A stretch of 64,000 nucleotides of DNA from Paracoccaceae bacterium (lineage in GTDB: Bacteria; Pseudomonadota; Alphaproteobacteria; Rhodobacterales; Rhodobacteraceae). Every line of letters begins with the position of its first letter. Position 1 is the stretch's first letter. The stretch spans positions 1-64,000 of the forward strand of contig JAGQRV010000065.1 in the NCBI GenBank assembly GCA_020425125.1. The letters are read 5' to 3'. The notes below the pieces were generated by a model. The model was not told the DNA's origin, made no database searches, and was given only the letters and a program-made list of their open reading frames with translations. The translations under genes were made by a program, and so were the position numbers. Shown here piece by piece: positions 42,111 to 50,349 of the stretch.

Positions 42111-42995
42111 TCAGAGGCGCGCCAGGGCGGCGCGCAGGTTGTCTTCGCTCTGGCCGAGGATGCGGTCGGCCTCGGCCGCAGATGGAACGCCCGATGCCAG
42201 CAGCACGGCCGGTTTCACCCGTCCCGCCGCCGCCGCGAGCGCCGCATCGGCGGCCTCCCGGCTGACATGTGCGATGGTGGCGACGATTCCGGACGCACGT
42301 GCGCGCAGCTTGATGTTGTCGGCCACCACATTGACCATCATTCCGTCGTGAATGTGGCCCAGTTCCACCGCCATCAGTGTCGAGAGCATGTTGAGCGCGA
42401 TCTTCTGGGCTGTTCCCGCGCCCATCCTGGTCGAGCCTGCAACCAGTTCCGGCGGAGTCGCGAGGCAGATGGCGTGGTCGGCCAGATCGAAGAGCGGGGC
42501 GCCGGGATTGTTCGCGACGGCGATGACGGTGGCGCCGCCTGCCTTGGCGGTCCGCGCGGCGGCAAGGGTATAGGGCGTGGTGCCACTTGCAGAAACCGCG
42601 ATCACGCTGTCCCTTTGGTCGGCATCCGCAAGGTCCCGGGAGACCGCCGAGGTGTCGTCCTCGGTGGCGCCGGGCATCTCCACCCCCGACGGCAGGCCGC
42701 CTGCCATCAGGATACGGATCCGCGCTGCCGGAATGCTGAAGGTCTGGCCGAGTTCGTGAGCATCGGCGGCGGCCATCAGTCCTGAGGACCCGGCCGCAGC
42801 GTAGATCAGCCGCCCGCCAAGGCGAAGGCTGTGCGCCATTGCCGCGGCGGCGCCGCAGATCGCGGGGATGGCTGCCGCCACGGACGCCGCGGCCGCGCAC
42901 TGGCCGTCGGCGAGAGCCCTGGCAATTTCGGGCAGCGGGCGTGCGTCCAGTCCCCTGGCATCGGCATGCAGCGCTTCGGTGGTCAGTGCGGTCAT
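42111..42995 (-). CDS. murQ: N-acetylmuramic acid 6-phosphate etherase
   Basis: 294 residues from the ATG at 42995 (AAGGGG upstream). It is a SIS-fold protein with MurQ landmarks: LIYAAAGSSGLMAAADAHEL, EMPGATEDDTSAVSRDLADADQRDSVIAVSASGTTPY, and GSTRMGAGTAQKIALNMLSTLMAVELGHIHDGMMVNV. MurQ cleaves the lactyl ether of MurNAc 6-phosphate, yielding GlcNAc 6-phosphate and D-lactate. It is the first gene of the minus-strand importer operon and diverges from a BadF-type sugar kinase. The nagA and deaminase genes across the promoter region complete the route to fructose 6-phosphate. Confidence 0.93.
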   Translation of the reverse strand: MTALTTEALHADARGLDARPLPEIARALADGQCAAAASVAAAIPAICGAAAAMAHSLRLGGRLIYAAAGSSGLMAAADAHELGQTFSIPAARIRILMAGGLPSGVEMPGATEDDTSAVSRDLADADQRDSVIAVSASGTTPYTLAAARTAKAGGATVIAVANNPGAPLFDLADHAICLATPPELVAGSTRMGAGTAQKIALNMLSTLMAVELGHIHDGMMVNVVADNIKLRARASGIVATIAHVSREAADAALAAAAGRVKPAVLLASGVPSAAEADRILGQSEDNLRAALARL

Positions 42996-43019
42996 GTGAT
43001 TCCCCTTCCTGCTGTCACC

Positions 43020-43035
43020 ATACCTATCTAATACC
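43020..43035 (-). promoter_or_regulatory. Candidate GntR-regulator operator, murQ side
   Basis: On the minus strand this reads GGTATTAGATAGGTAT, one mismatch from the copy at 43132-43147 in the opposite orientation. It lies 25 bases upstream of the murQ start codon. Adjacent TACCATTT direct repeats at 43032-43039 and 43043-43050, 11 bases apart, extend the element. Confidence 0.6.
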
Positions 43036-43131
43036 ATTTGTCTACCATTTACTTTCTTCCACCGCTATTCGCTCGGTGATCGGCGAGAAAGCAAAGATTT
43101 GGTAGCAGAAATGTCTTCATTTTCATTAAGA

Positions 43132-43147
43132 GGTATTATATAGGTAT
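43132..43147 (+). promoter_or_regulatory. Candidate GntR-regulator operator, kinase side
   Basis: GGTATTATATAGGTAT contains the direct repeat GGTAT-N6-GGTAT and ends three bases before the kinase ATG, overlapping its only ribosome-site-like AGG. A related ATTTGGTAG half lies at 43097-43105, mirrored by AAATGGTAG on the other strand at 43042-43050. The gene for the likely regulator is two genes downstream at 44029. Confidence 0.6.
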
Positions 43148-43150
43148 CAC

Positions 43151-44032
43151 ATGAGATTCGATGCGGACACAGCGGTGATCGGAGTGGACGGCGGCGGAAC
43201 CAGCTGCCGCTTCGCTCTCGAGTCCCGGGGACAGCGCCACGAGCTGAAGCTCGGCTCGGCCAATGTCACCACAGATTTCGATGGTGCGCTGGCGACGATC
43301 CGCACCGGGCTCGATCGCCTGTGCGCCGAGGCCGGGCTTGATCCCGCAGAGCTGAGCGGCATTTCCGCCTATCTCGGACTCGCCGGCGTGCTCGACGACG
43401 AGAATGCTCGCCGCCTGCGCGCAGAACTGCCCTTTCGTGCCGTCCAGATCGAGGATGACCGGCGCTCCGCGGTGCGCGGAGCGCTCGGTGACGCCGACGG
43501 CTCCCTGGCGGGGGTCGGAACCGGATCGTTTCTCGCGCGCCAGTCCGGCGGCCGGATCCGGCTCGTGGGCGGCTGGGGCGCACGGCTCGGCGACGAGGCC
43601 TCGGGCTTCTGGATCGGCCATCGCGCCCTTGCCGCGACGCTCGATTCCCATGACGGGCTGATCGCGCCGACCGATCTGACATCGGCGCTTCTTGCGAAGT
43701 TCGGCGGCCGGCCCGGCGGGATCGTCCGCTTTGGCCGGGGCGCTGTACCGGCCGAGTTCGGCGCGCTCGCTCCACTGGTCATCGACGCTGCGGCCGCCGG
43801 CGACCCGGTGGGTCGGCAGGTCCTCGAATCCGGTGCGCGCTACCTGTCTGAAACTTTGCGCAAGATGGGCTGGCGGCACGGAGAGGCGCTCTGCCTGATC
43901 GGCGGGGTCGCAGGCGCCTACCGGCCCTATCTTCCCGCTGAAATGGTCGAGGCGCTGGTCGCGCCGCGCGGTACGGCACTCGACGGCGCACTCAGCCTTG
44001 CCCGCCGTATCCGGGACGGGCTGCCCGCATGA
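43151..44032 (+). CDS. BadF/BcrA-type amino-sugar kinase (GlcNAc/MurNAc kinase-like)
   Basis: 293 residues of the BadF/BadG/BcrA/BcrD ATPase family, which includes GlcNAc kinase NAGK and the clostridial GlcNAc/MurNAc kinase MurK. The ATP phosphate loop is AVIGVDGGGTSCRFALE; later landmarks are GVGTGSFLARQSGGRIRLVGGWGARLGDEASGFWIG and CLIGGVAGAYRPYLP. It diverges from murQ and overlaps the GntR gene by four bases. A kinase acting on both imported MurNAc and GlcNAc would supply the substrates of MurQ and NagA. The dual specificity is inferred from context. Confidence 0.82.
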   Translation: MRFDADTAVIGVDGGGTSCRFALESRGQRHELKLGSANVTTDFDGALATIRTGLDRLCAEAGLDPAELSGISAYLGLAGVLDDENARRLRAELPFRAVQIEDDRRSAVRGALGDADGSLAGVGTGSFLARQSGGRIRLVGGWGARLGDEASGFWIGHRALAATLDSHDGLIAPTDLTSALLAKFGGRPGGIVRFGRGAVPAEFGALAPLVIDAAAAGDPVGRQVLESGARYLSETLRKMGWRHGEALCLIGGVAGAYRPYLPAEMVEALVAPRGTALDGALSLARRIRDGLPA

Positions 44033-44796
44033 ACATGACTGAATTTCTCAGCAGCGATGACTGGCTCGACCGGGACAAGGGGCCACGCTATGTCCAGTTG
44101 CGCCAGCGGCTGGAAGAAGCGATCGACCAGGGCATTCTGGCCCCGAACAGCTCGCTCCCGCCTGAGCGCGAGATCGCCGAGATTACCGACCTGTCACGCG
44201 TCACTGTCCGCAAGGCGATCCAGGATCTCGTACGCAATGGGCGTGTGGTGCAGCGCCAGGGATCGGGCACATTCGTCCGCGATCCTTCGCCGCGAGTCGA
44301 ACAATCCCTGTCGCGGCTCACATCGTTCTCCGAGGACATGTCCCGGCGCGGCATGGCCACCACTTCGGTCTGGCTGGAACGTGGCGTCTTCATGCCGTCC
44401 CCCGAAGAGACGGTCGCGCTGGGGCTCGCCTCGGGCGACGAGGTTGCGCGGATCTACCGCCTGCGCGAGGCCGGCGGACGGCCCCTGGCGCTGGAGCGCG
44501 CCGCGCTTCCGCTTGACCTTCTGCCGAATCCGCTGGCCGTCACCGGCTCGCTCTACGACGTGATGGAGCGGGACGGAAACCGCCCCGTGCGTGCCATCCA
44601 GCGCATTTCGGCCATCAACATCGCCGAGGTCGAGGCCGGCCTTCTGGCGGTTCAACCGGGCGATGCCGGGCTCAGCATCCAGCGCACGTCCTATCTGGCG
44701 ACCGGTCGGGTCGCCGAATTCACCCGCTCTCTCTATCGCGGCGACGCCTACGACTTCGTCGCCGAACTGCGTCTTTCCGACAGAAAGGACACCTGA
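44029..44796 (+). CDS. GntR-family regulator with UTRA domain (NagR-like)
   Basis: 255 residues. An N-terminal GntR winged helix-turn-helix (PRYVQLRQRLEEAIDQGILAPNSSLPPEREIAEITDLSRVTVRKAIQDLVRNGRVVQRQGSGTFV, roughly residues 20-85) precedes a HutC/UTRA ligand domain with ARIYRLREAGGRPLALERAALP and AEFTRSLYRGDAYDFVAEL. Relatives NagR/YvoA respond to GlcNAc 6-phosphate or glucosamine 6-phosphate. It overlaps both neighbours (ATGA and TGATG junctions) in the kinase-regulator-deaminase-nagA operon. It probably binds the GGTAT-type elements of the murQ/kinase divergent promoter. Confidence 0.9.
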   Translation: MNMTEFLSSDDWLDRDKGPRYVQLRQRLEEAIDQGILAPNSSLPPEREIAEITDLSRVTVRKAIQDLVRNGRVVQRQGSGTFVRDPSPRVEQSLSRLTSFSEDMSRRGMATTSVWLERGVFMPSPEETVALGLASGDEVARIYRLREAGGRPLALERAALPLDLLPNPLAVTGSLYDVMERDGNRPVRAIQRISAINIAEVEAGLLAVQPGDAGLSIQRTSYLATGRVAEFTRSLYRGDAYDFVAELRLSDRKDT

Positions 44797-45824
44797 TGTC
44801 TAACCCCAGCCAGATGCGCCGCGAGGTCGAGGAGATCCCGCAGGCGGTCGATCGCCTGCTGACCGAAGGGCAGGTGGCCGTCGACGCGACGGCGGCCGAA
44901 ATTGCCAAGCGCGACCCCCGTTTCCTGCTGACCGTGGCGCGCGGATCTTCCGACCATGCCTGTACCTACCTCAAATATGCGAGCGAACTGCTGCTGGGCT
45001 TGCCGGTCGCCTCGGTCGGTCCGTCGGTCGCGTCGATCTATCATGCGCCGCTCCGGGTCGATGGCAGTCTATGCATCGCCGTCTCACAATCCGGCAAGAG
45101 CCCCGACATCGTCGATCTGACCCGCGCGGTCCGCACCGGCGGTGCCTATGCCGTCGCGGTCACCAACAATGCCGCATCGCCCCTGTCCGAGGCAGCCTCG
45201 GCAACGCTCGACATCCATGCCGGCCCCGAGCTCAGCGTGGCCGCCACCAAGACCTTCGTGACATCGGCCGTCGCGGGGCTATGGCTTCTTGCCCGGCTCA
45301 AGGGGGACGAGGCACTGCTCAAGGCCATTGCCGGGCTGCCGGCGGAGCTTGAGCGCGCCACACGGGCCGACTGGTCGGCGGTGGAAGCGACCGTCAGCCC
45401 GGACCGGTCGCTCTACACTCTGGGCCGCGGGCCGTCCTGGGCGATCTCGAACGAAGCCGCGCTCAAGTTCAAGGAAACCTGCCAGATTCACGCCGAAAGC
45501 TTTTCCTCCGCGGAAGTGCTTCACGGTCCTGTCTCGATCGTCGGCGGCGGGTTCCCGGTGCTGGCCTTCGCGGCTGCGGATGCGGCGGAACCGGTTCTTG
45601 TCGAGGTCGCCGACGCCATTGCCCGGAAAGGGGCGCAGGTTTTCGTGACCTCGGCCCGCGCCCAGCATGCGACCCCGATCGAAGCGGTCCGCACCGGTCA
45701 CTGGCTGACCGACCCGATCGCCCTGATCGTGTCGTTCTACGCCATGGTGGAACGGATCGCAGTCGGTCTGGGCATCGACCCGGACGCTCCGCGGCATCTG
45801 AACAAGGTGACGGAGACGGTATGA
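44796..45824 (+). CDS. SIS-domain glucosamine 6-phosphate deaminase (NagB-II type)
   Basis: 342 residues with two SIS domains, the GlmS isomerase half without the glutaminase domain. Landmarks: ARGSSDHACTYLKYASEL, LCIAVSQSGKSPDIVDLTRAV, LSVAATKTFVTSAVAGL, LGRGPSWAISNEAALKFKETCQIHAESFSSAEVLHGP. Such NagB-II/AgaS-like enzymes deaminate glucosamine 6-phosphate to fructose 6-phosphate. The product of nagA, encoded next with a four-base overlap, is exactly that substrate. A GlmS-like synthase is unlikely because the amidotransferase domain is missing. Confidence 0.9.
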   Translation: MSNPSQMRREVEEIPQAVDRLLTEGQVAVDATAAEIAKRDPRFLLTVARGSSDHACTYLKYASELLLGLPVASVGPSVASIYHAPLRVDGSLCIAVSQSGKSPDIVDLTRAVRTGGAYAVAVTNNAASPLSEAASATLDIHAGPELSVAATKTFVTSAVAGLWLLARLKGDEALLKAIAGLPAELERATRADWSAVEATVSPDRSLYTLGRGPSWAISNEAALKFKETCQIHAESFSSAEVLHGPVSIVGGGFPVLAFAAADAAEPVLVEVADAIARKGAQVFVTSARAQHATPIEAVRTGHWLTDPIALIVSFYAMVERIAVGLGIDPDAPRHLNKVTETV

Positions 45825-46981
45825 CGAATTCCCGCTTTCTCATTTCTGGCGGTCCGATCTTCGACGGGCAGACGCTTCACACGGGCGCTGCACTTGTGGT
45901 CGAGGACGGTCGTGTCGCCGCTCTGGTGCCTGAGGCCGAAGCCGACGCCGGTGACGCGGTACACACGGTCGATCTCGGCGGCGACGTCCTGTCGCCCGGC
46001 TTCGTGGACCTGCAGGTGAATGGCGGCGGCGGCGTCATGTTCAATGATGACCAGTCCGTAAGGGCGCTGCGCATCATTGCCGAAGCCCATTGGAGTCTGG
46101 GCAGCACCACGATCTTCCCGACCCTGATCACCGACACGCCCGAACGAACGCAGGCGGCAATTGCCGCCGTTGCTGCGGCCTGCGCCGAGGGCGTGGCGGG
46201 CATCGGCGGTCTCCACCTCGAGGGGCCGCATCTGTCGCTGGCTCGAAAAGGCGCGCACGACCCCAGCCTGATCCGGCCGATGACGGACGCCGATCTGTCC
46301 GTGCTGACGCAGGCCGCCCGGCGACTTCCGGCGCTGATGGTGACGCTGGCACCTGAAAACGCCACTGCCGAGCAGGTTGCCGCACTGTCTGCCGCCGGGG
46401 CGATCGTCTCGCTCGGGCATACCGACGCAGACTTCGACACATGCCTTGCCTACCAGGCGGCCGGGGCGAGCTGCGTCACGCACCTCTTCAACGCGATGAG
46501 CCAGCTCGGCCATCGAACTCCGGGGCTTGTCGGAGCAGCGCTGCATTCCGGGGGGCTGTCATGCGGATTGATCGCCGACGGAATTCACGTTCATCCAGCG
46601 GCCCTGGCGGCGGCGCTCCGGGCGAAGGTCGGGCCGGGGGAAATCTTCCTGGTAACGGATGCGATGGCGGTGGCGGGGACCGATGCCGAATCATTCCGCC
46701 TGAACGGCCGGACCATCCGGCGCAGCGCGGGTCGCTTGACGCTCGATGATGGAACCCTTGCCGGAGCCGACCTCGATCTGGTGCGGGCGATCCGGCTTCT
46801 GGTCGAGGAGGTCGGTCTGCCGCTGGCCGCTGCACTCGCGATGGCCACCGACCTTCCGGCCAGGGTCGGACGGCAGCCCGCCGCGACGGGGCGCCTGCTG
46901 CCTGGGGCGGTCTGCCCGGTCATCGTGGTCGCGCAGGACCTGAGATCAGTGCGGCCGTTGCCGGTTCCGGTGGCCGCGTGA
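45821..46981 (+). CDS. nagA: N-acetylglucosamine 6-phosphate deacetylase
   Basis: 386 residues of the amidohydrolase superfamily. Landmarks: SPGFVDLQVNGGGGVMFND, GLHLEGPHLSLARKGAHD (metal glutamate), SLGHTDADFDTCL and VTHLFNAMSQLGHRTPGLVGAAL (metal histidines), SCGLIADGIHVHP and the catalytic aspartate in FLVTDAMAVAGTD. It removes acetate from GlcNAc 6-phosphate, giving glucosamine 6-phosphate for the deaminase upstream. It is the last gene of the plus-strand amino-sugar operon, followed by a strong hairpin. Confidence 0.94.
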   Translation: MTNSRFLISGGPIFDGQTLHTGAALVVEDGRVAALVPEAEADAGDAVHTVDLGGDVLSPGFVDLQVNGGGGVMFNDDQSVRALRIIAEAHWSLGSTTIFPTLITDTPERTQAAIAAVAAACAEGVAGIGGLHLEGPHLSLARKGAHDPSLIRPMTDADLSVLTQAARRLPALMVTLAPENATAEQVAALSAAGAIVSLGHTDADFDTCLAYQAAGASCVTHLFNAMSQLGHRTPGLVGAALHSGGLSCGLIADGIHVHPAALAAALRAKVGPGEIFLVTDAMAVAGTDAESFRLNGRTIRRSAGRLTLDDGTLAGADLDLVRAIRLLVEEVGLPLAAALAMATDLPARVGRQPAATGRLLPGAVCPVIVVAQDLRSVRPLPVPVAA

Positions 46982-46991
46982 CGCAGATCCG

Positions 46992-47020
46992 GGTGCCGGT
47001 CCCGCTCTGGGGCCGGCGCC
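46992..47020. terminator. Strong hairpin after nagA, shared with the convergent Hpt gene
   Basis: GGTGCCGGTCCC (46992-47003) pairs with GGGGCCGGCGCC (47009-47020) as a 12-pair stem including two G-U pairs, with a five-base loop. It lies between converging stops at 46981 and 47027. The following GTGTGTCT is only weakly T-rich. Confidence 0.6.
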
Positions 47021-47026
47021 GTGTGT

Positions 47027-47371
47027 CTAGCTGGCTTCGGCCAGCGTGAACCCCAGAGTGTCGCTTTCTGCCAGCAGGGCGGCGCGCGATCGCGCGTAGC
47101 AGGCGAGGATCGCCGCAACGTCCACCGTGTCCCAGTGGCCTAGCCGCGCTTGCGACTCGCCGCTGTTGCACGCTGTGGCAAGCTCTTCAAACCCGAGATT
47201 GAGCGCAGCCCCCTTCATGAAATGCATGTCGTCTGCCAGACGGGCCGGGTCGGGGTCGGCGCGCAGCCGCTCCACCATCTCGTCGGTCTCCTGTAGGAAC
47301 AGCGCCAGCACTTCGGAAAAGGCCTCCGGCCCGACTTCCTCGCGCAATTCGCGTACCCGTGTCCAATCCAT
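47027..47371 (-). CDS. Hpt-domain phosphotransfer protein
   Basis: About 114 residues from the ATG at 47371 (AGGGG seven bases upstream); a ten-codon longer frame starts at GTG without a ribosome site. The histidine phosphotransfer motif is DDMHFMKGAALNLGF with the phospho-accepting histidine near residue 50. The preceding helix is typical (SEVLALFLQETDEMVERLRAD). It diverges from a receiver-SpoIIE phosphatase gene with 152 bases between starts. The simplest model is that the Hpt protein passes phosphate to or from that receiver; the kinase is not in the window. Confidence 0.85.
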   Translation of the reverse strand: MDWTRVRELREEVGPEAFSEVLALFLQETDEMVERLRADPDPARLADDMHFMKGAALNLGFEELATACNSGESQARLGHWDTVDVAAILACYARSRAALLAESDTLGFTLAEAS

Positions 47372-47523
47372 CTTTGGCCCCTGGCTCGTGTTCTGTCTCA
47401 CCCGAAGCCCACACTAGGCCGAGCACCTTAAGGCCAAGTAATCCAAATCGCTATAATTTTATCCTTCACGCGCGATTAATCCCAGGCTGGCAGTCAGAAG
47501 CAGGGAACGAGAGGACTGCGACG

Positions 47524-48810
47524 ATGATCAGGGGGGCGCCAGTGGCGCACATCATGACCGAGGCGATGGGCGAGGCCGAATACGCGCATCCGCCGCGCAT
47601 ACTCGTCGCCGATGACAGCCGGGCACAACGAATGCTGATTGCCTCTCCGCTGCGGCGAGCGGGATTCGAGGTGTTCGAGGCCGGTGATGGCGGCGAGGCG
47701 CTGGACCTCGTACGTGCCGAGAACCTGAATCTGGTCATCAGCGACTGGATGATGCCCGGACTGACCGGTCCCGAACTCTGCCACGCCCTGCGCGAAGCCG
47801 GCGGCGACACCTATATCTATTTCATCCTGCTGACATCGAAGAACGAGCGCGCCGAGATTGCCGAAGGTCTGGAACACGGTGCCGACGATTTTCTGACAAA
47901 GCCGGTGAACGGCGACGAGCTGAGGGCGCGGATCAAGGCCGGGTTGCGCATCCTCGACATGCAGCGGCAGCTCACCGAAAAGAATCGCGTCATCGGCGAA
48001 ACGCTGGAAGAGGTGCAGCGCCTTTACGACCTGATCGAGACCGATCTGCGGGAAGCGCGAAAGCTGCAGCAGGCGCTGATGCGGGAGCGCTACCGCGACT
48101 TCGGGCCGGCGCAGGTGTCACTGCTCCTGCACAATTCGGGGCATGTCGGTGGCGATCTCGTCGGCTATTTCCGGGCCAGCCCGACACAGCTCGGCCTCTA
48201 TTCGATCGACGTGTCGGGTCACGGCGTGTCGTCGGCGCTGATGACGGCGCGGCTTGCCGGGCATCTGAGCACGGCATCGCCAGAGCACAACATCGCCCTC
48301 CAACCGACGGGAGGCGACAGCTATCGCATGTTGCCGCCGGAGACCGTGGTGGCGCGGTTCAACGACCTGATGTCCAAGGTGATCCAGACCGACCTTTACT
48401 GCACCATTGCCTTTGCGGTGGCCGATCTCGGCACCGGCATCGTCGAGATGACCCAGGCCGGGCATCCCTATCCGGCGGTCCAGCGCGCGAACGGGAATGT
48501 GGAGTTTCACGGCCAGGGCGGGCTGCCGGTCGGGCTGATCGCCGGTGCGACCTATGACCGGGTGCGCATCGCGCTGGAGCCCGGCGACCGCCTGATCCTC
48601 GCGTCGGACGGGCTGACGGAATGCCCGGATGCCAGCGGGACTTTGCTCGACGATGAAGGCCTCGCGGACATGTTGTGGCGGAACCGGGCAATGGCGGGAC
48701 CGGCGCTCCTTGAGACGCTGAAATGGGATCTGGCCCGGTATCACGGCAACGACCGGTTTCCCGACGACGTCTCGATCGTGCTTTACGAATATCAGGGGCC
48801 GTCGGGTTAG
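47524..48810 (+). CDS. Response regulator receiver fused to a SpoIIE/PP2C phosphatase (RsbU-like)
   Basis: 428 residues from the ATG at 47524 (GAGAGGA upstream). The receiver domain (about 25-145) has the acidic pair VADDS, phosphorylation site LVISDWMMPG (D74) and FLTKPVNGDEL. A coiled-coil linker follows (about 150-195, RQLTEKNRVIGETLEEVQRL and RKLQQALMRERY). The SpoIIE phosphatase domain then has GGDLVGYF, IDVSGHGVSSALMTARL, EMTQAGHPYPAV, LASDGLTEC and DDVSIVLYEY. Such proteins dephosphorylate anti-anti-sigma factors in response to phosphorylation. No anti-sigma or STAS gene is adjacent. The divergent Hpt gene is the likely partner. Confidence 0.9.
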   Translation: MIRGAPVAHIMTEAMGEAEYAHPPRILVADDSRAQRMLIASPLRRAGFEVFEAGDGGEALDLVRAENLNLVISDWMMPGLTGPELCHALREAGGDTYIYFILLTSKNERAEIAEGLEHGADDFLTKPVNGDELRARIKAGLRILDMQRQLTEKNRVIGETLEEVQRLYDLIETDLREARKLQQALMRERYRDFGPAQVSLLLHNSGHVGGDLVGYFRASPTQLGLYSIDVSGHGVSSALMTARLAGHLSTASPEHNIALQPTGGDSYRMLPPETVVARFNDLMSKVIQTDLYCTIAFAVADLGTGIVEMTQAGHPYPAVQRANGNVEFHGQGGLPVGLIAGATYDRVRIALEPGDRLILASDGLTECPDASGTLLDDEGLADMLWRNRAMAGPALLETLKWDLARYHGNDRFPDDVSIVLYEYQGPSG

Positions 48811-48846
48811 AGCGATCCGGCGGAATGGAGCGGGCGCCGTCGCCCG

Positions 48847-49284
48847 TCAGGCGCCCAGAACGGTCAGCAGCGCCGCTCGGTCACCCGGGCTCGCCACCAT
48901 GTCGGCAGCCAATGCAGCCGGCACCCAGACCGCAATGTGCCCCTGTTCCGCCGGCGGGCCCCGGCGCAGGACCGGGCGAGCGAGGAAGATCGAGCAAATT
49001 TTCTCGGCCCACATGTCGTATTCGGGCATGTAGGTGAAGCGCCTGTGCGGCATGATCCGCCGGGGCGCCGCGATGCGCCAGCCCGTCTCCTCATAGACTT
49101 CCCGATGCAGCGCGGCGATCGGCGATTCTCCGGGATCGACGCCGCCGCCCGGCAACTGGAATTCGGGTCTGGGGGTGCTTTGATGGGTCAGCAAGACCCG
49201 GTTCCCGCGCAACAGGATCGCATACACGCCCGGTCGCGGCCTGTAGGTGCGGTCGCGGCGAACCGGGGCGCCGTATCTGCGCAT
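48847..49284 (-). CDS. Nudix hydrolase
   Basis: 145 residues. The Nudix box is complete: GGGVDPGESPIAALHREVYEETGW (G-x5-E-x7-R-E-x2-E-E-x-G-W). The N-terminal segment RPRPGVYAILLRGNRVLLTHQS is typical of small housecleaning Nudix proteins. The substrate cannot be predicted. It diverges from hslO, and its stop lies 36 bases from the SpoIIE gene, with which it converges. Confidence 0.88.
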   Translation of the reverse strand: MRRYGAPVRRDRTYRPRPGVYAILLRGNRVLLTHQSTPRPEFQLPGGGVDPGESPIAALHREVYEETGWRIAAPRRIMPHRRFTYMPEYDMWAEKICSIFLARPVLRRGPPAEQGHIAVWVPAALAADMVASPGDRAALLTVLGA

Positions 49285-49353
49285 GGCTTGGACCTCAGGT
49301 TGAGATGCCTATATCCACGCGGTATGCCCAAGGGAACGGGCGAAGGAAACCCC

Positions 49354-50349
49354 ATGACACTCGGATCGAAGATTGCCTGGGACGATACCGTCCTGCCATT
49401 CCAGCTTGACCGCAGTGACATCCGCGGCCGGGTAGCGCGGCTCGACGGCGTGCTCGACCGGATCCTGGCGCAGCACGCCTACCCGCCGCAAATCGAAGCC
49501 CTCGTGGCGGAAATGTCGCTTTTGACCGCGATGATCGGGCAGGCAATCAAGCTGCGCTGGAAGCTGTCGCTGCAGGTCCGTGGCGACGGCGCCGCCCGGC
49601 TGATCGCGACCGACTACTACGCGCCGTCCGAGCCCGGCGCGCCCGGGCGGATCCGCGCCTATGCCAGCTTCGACGAGGACAAGCTGGTCGAAGGAAACGC
49701 GTTCGAGCAGATCGGCCAGGGCTACTTCGCGATCATGCTCGACCAGGGCAGCGGAACGACGCCCTATCAGGGGATCACGCCGATCGCCGGACAGTCGCTG
49801 GGCGGATGCGCCGAAACCTATTTCGCTCAGTCCGAGCAGCTTCCGACACGGTTCGTGCTGTCCTATGGAACGACGCGCGAGGCAGAGGGCGACACCCATT
49901 GGCGGGCCGGTGGCGTGATGCTCCAGCTGATGCCGAAGGCGTCGATCCCGAACGGCGACGGCGGTTCCGGCGACGGCGGGCTTCTCGACGCGACGGATCT
50001 GCTGGACGAGGAAAGCGGCGAGGATTGGGGACGCGCGAACATCATGCTCGACACGGTGGAGGATCTGGAACTGATCGGTCCGCGGGTGCAGCCGACAGAA
50101 CTTCTCGTACGGCTCTTCCATGAAGAGCAGCCCCGCGTCTTTGACCCGCAGTCGGTTGCCTTCGGGTGCTCCTGTTCGCCCGACCGCGTCCGGCAGAGCC
50201 TGTCGATCTATTCCGCCCGGGACATTGCCCACATGACCACCGACGAAGGGATCGTGACCGCCGATTGCCAGTTCTGCGGAGCACATTACGAATTCGACCC
50301 CGAAACGCTCGGGTTTGAAGCCAGACGGGCGCCGGATGGACGTGCCTGA
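49354..50349 (+). CDS. hslO: Hsp33 redox-regulated holdase chaperone
   Basis: 331 residues from the ATG at 49354 (GAAGGAAA upstream). The C-terminal zinc switch is intact: C-x-C in FGCSCSPDRV and C-x-x-C in ADCQFCGAHYEFD. The N-terminal chaperone domain contains GDGAARLIATDYY, LDQGSGTTPYQGITPI and LGGCAETYFAQSEQLPT. Under oxidative unfolding the four cysteines release zinc and form disulfides, activating the holdase in the cytoplasm. It is the first gene of a run with a Nudix hydrolase, cca and two ABC exporters, with a 14-base overlap to the next gene. Confidence 0.95.
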   Translation: MTLGSKIAWDDTVLPFQLDRSDIRGRVARLDGVLDRILAQHAYPPQIEALVAEMSLLTAMIGQAIKLRWKLSLQVRGDGAARLIATDYYAPSEPGAPGRIRAYASFDEDKLVEGNAFEQIGQGYFAIMLDQGSGTTPYQGITPIAGQSLGGCAETYFAQSEQLPTRFVLSYGTTREAEGDTHWRAGGVMLQLMPKASIPNGDGGSGDGGLLDATDLLDEESGEDWGRANIMLDTVEDLELIGPRVQPTELLVRLFHEEQPRVFDPQSVAFGCSCSPDRVRQSLSIYSARDIAHMTTDEGIVTADCQFCGAHYEFDPETLGFEARRAPDGRA

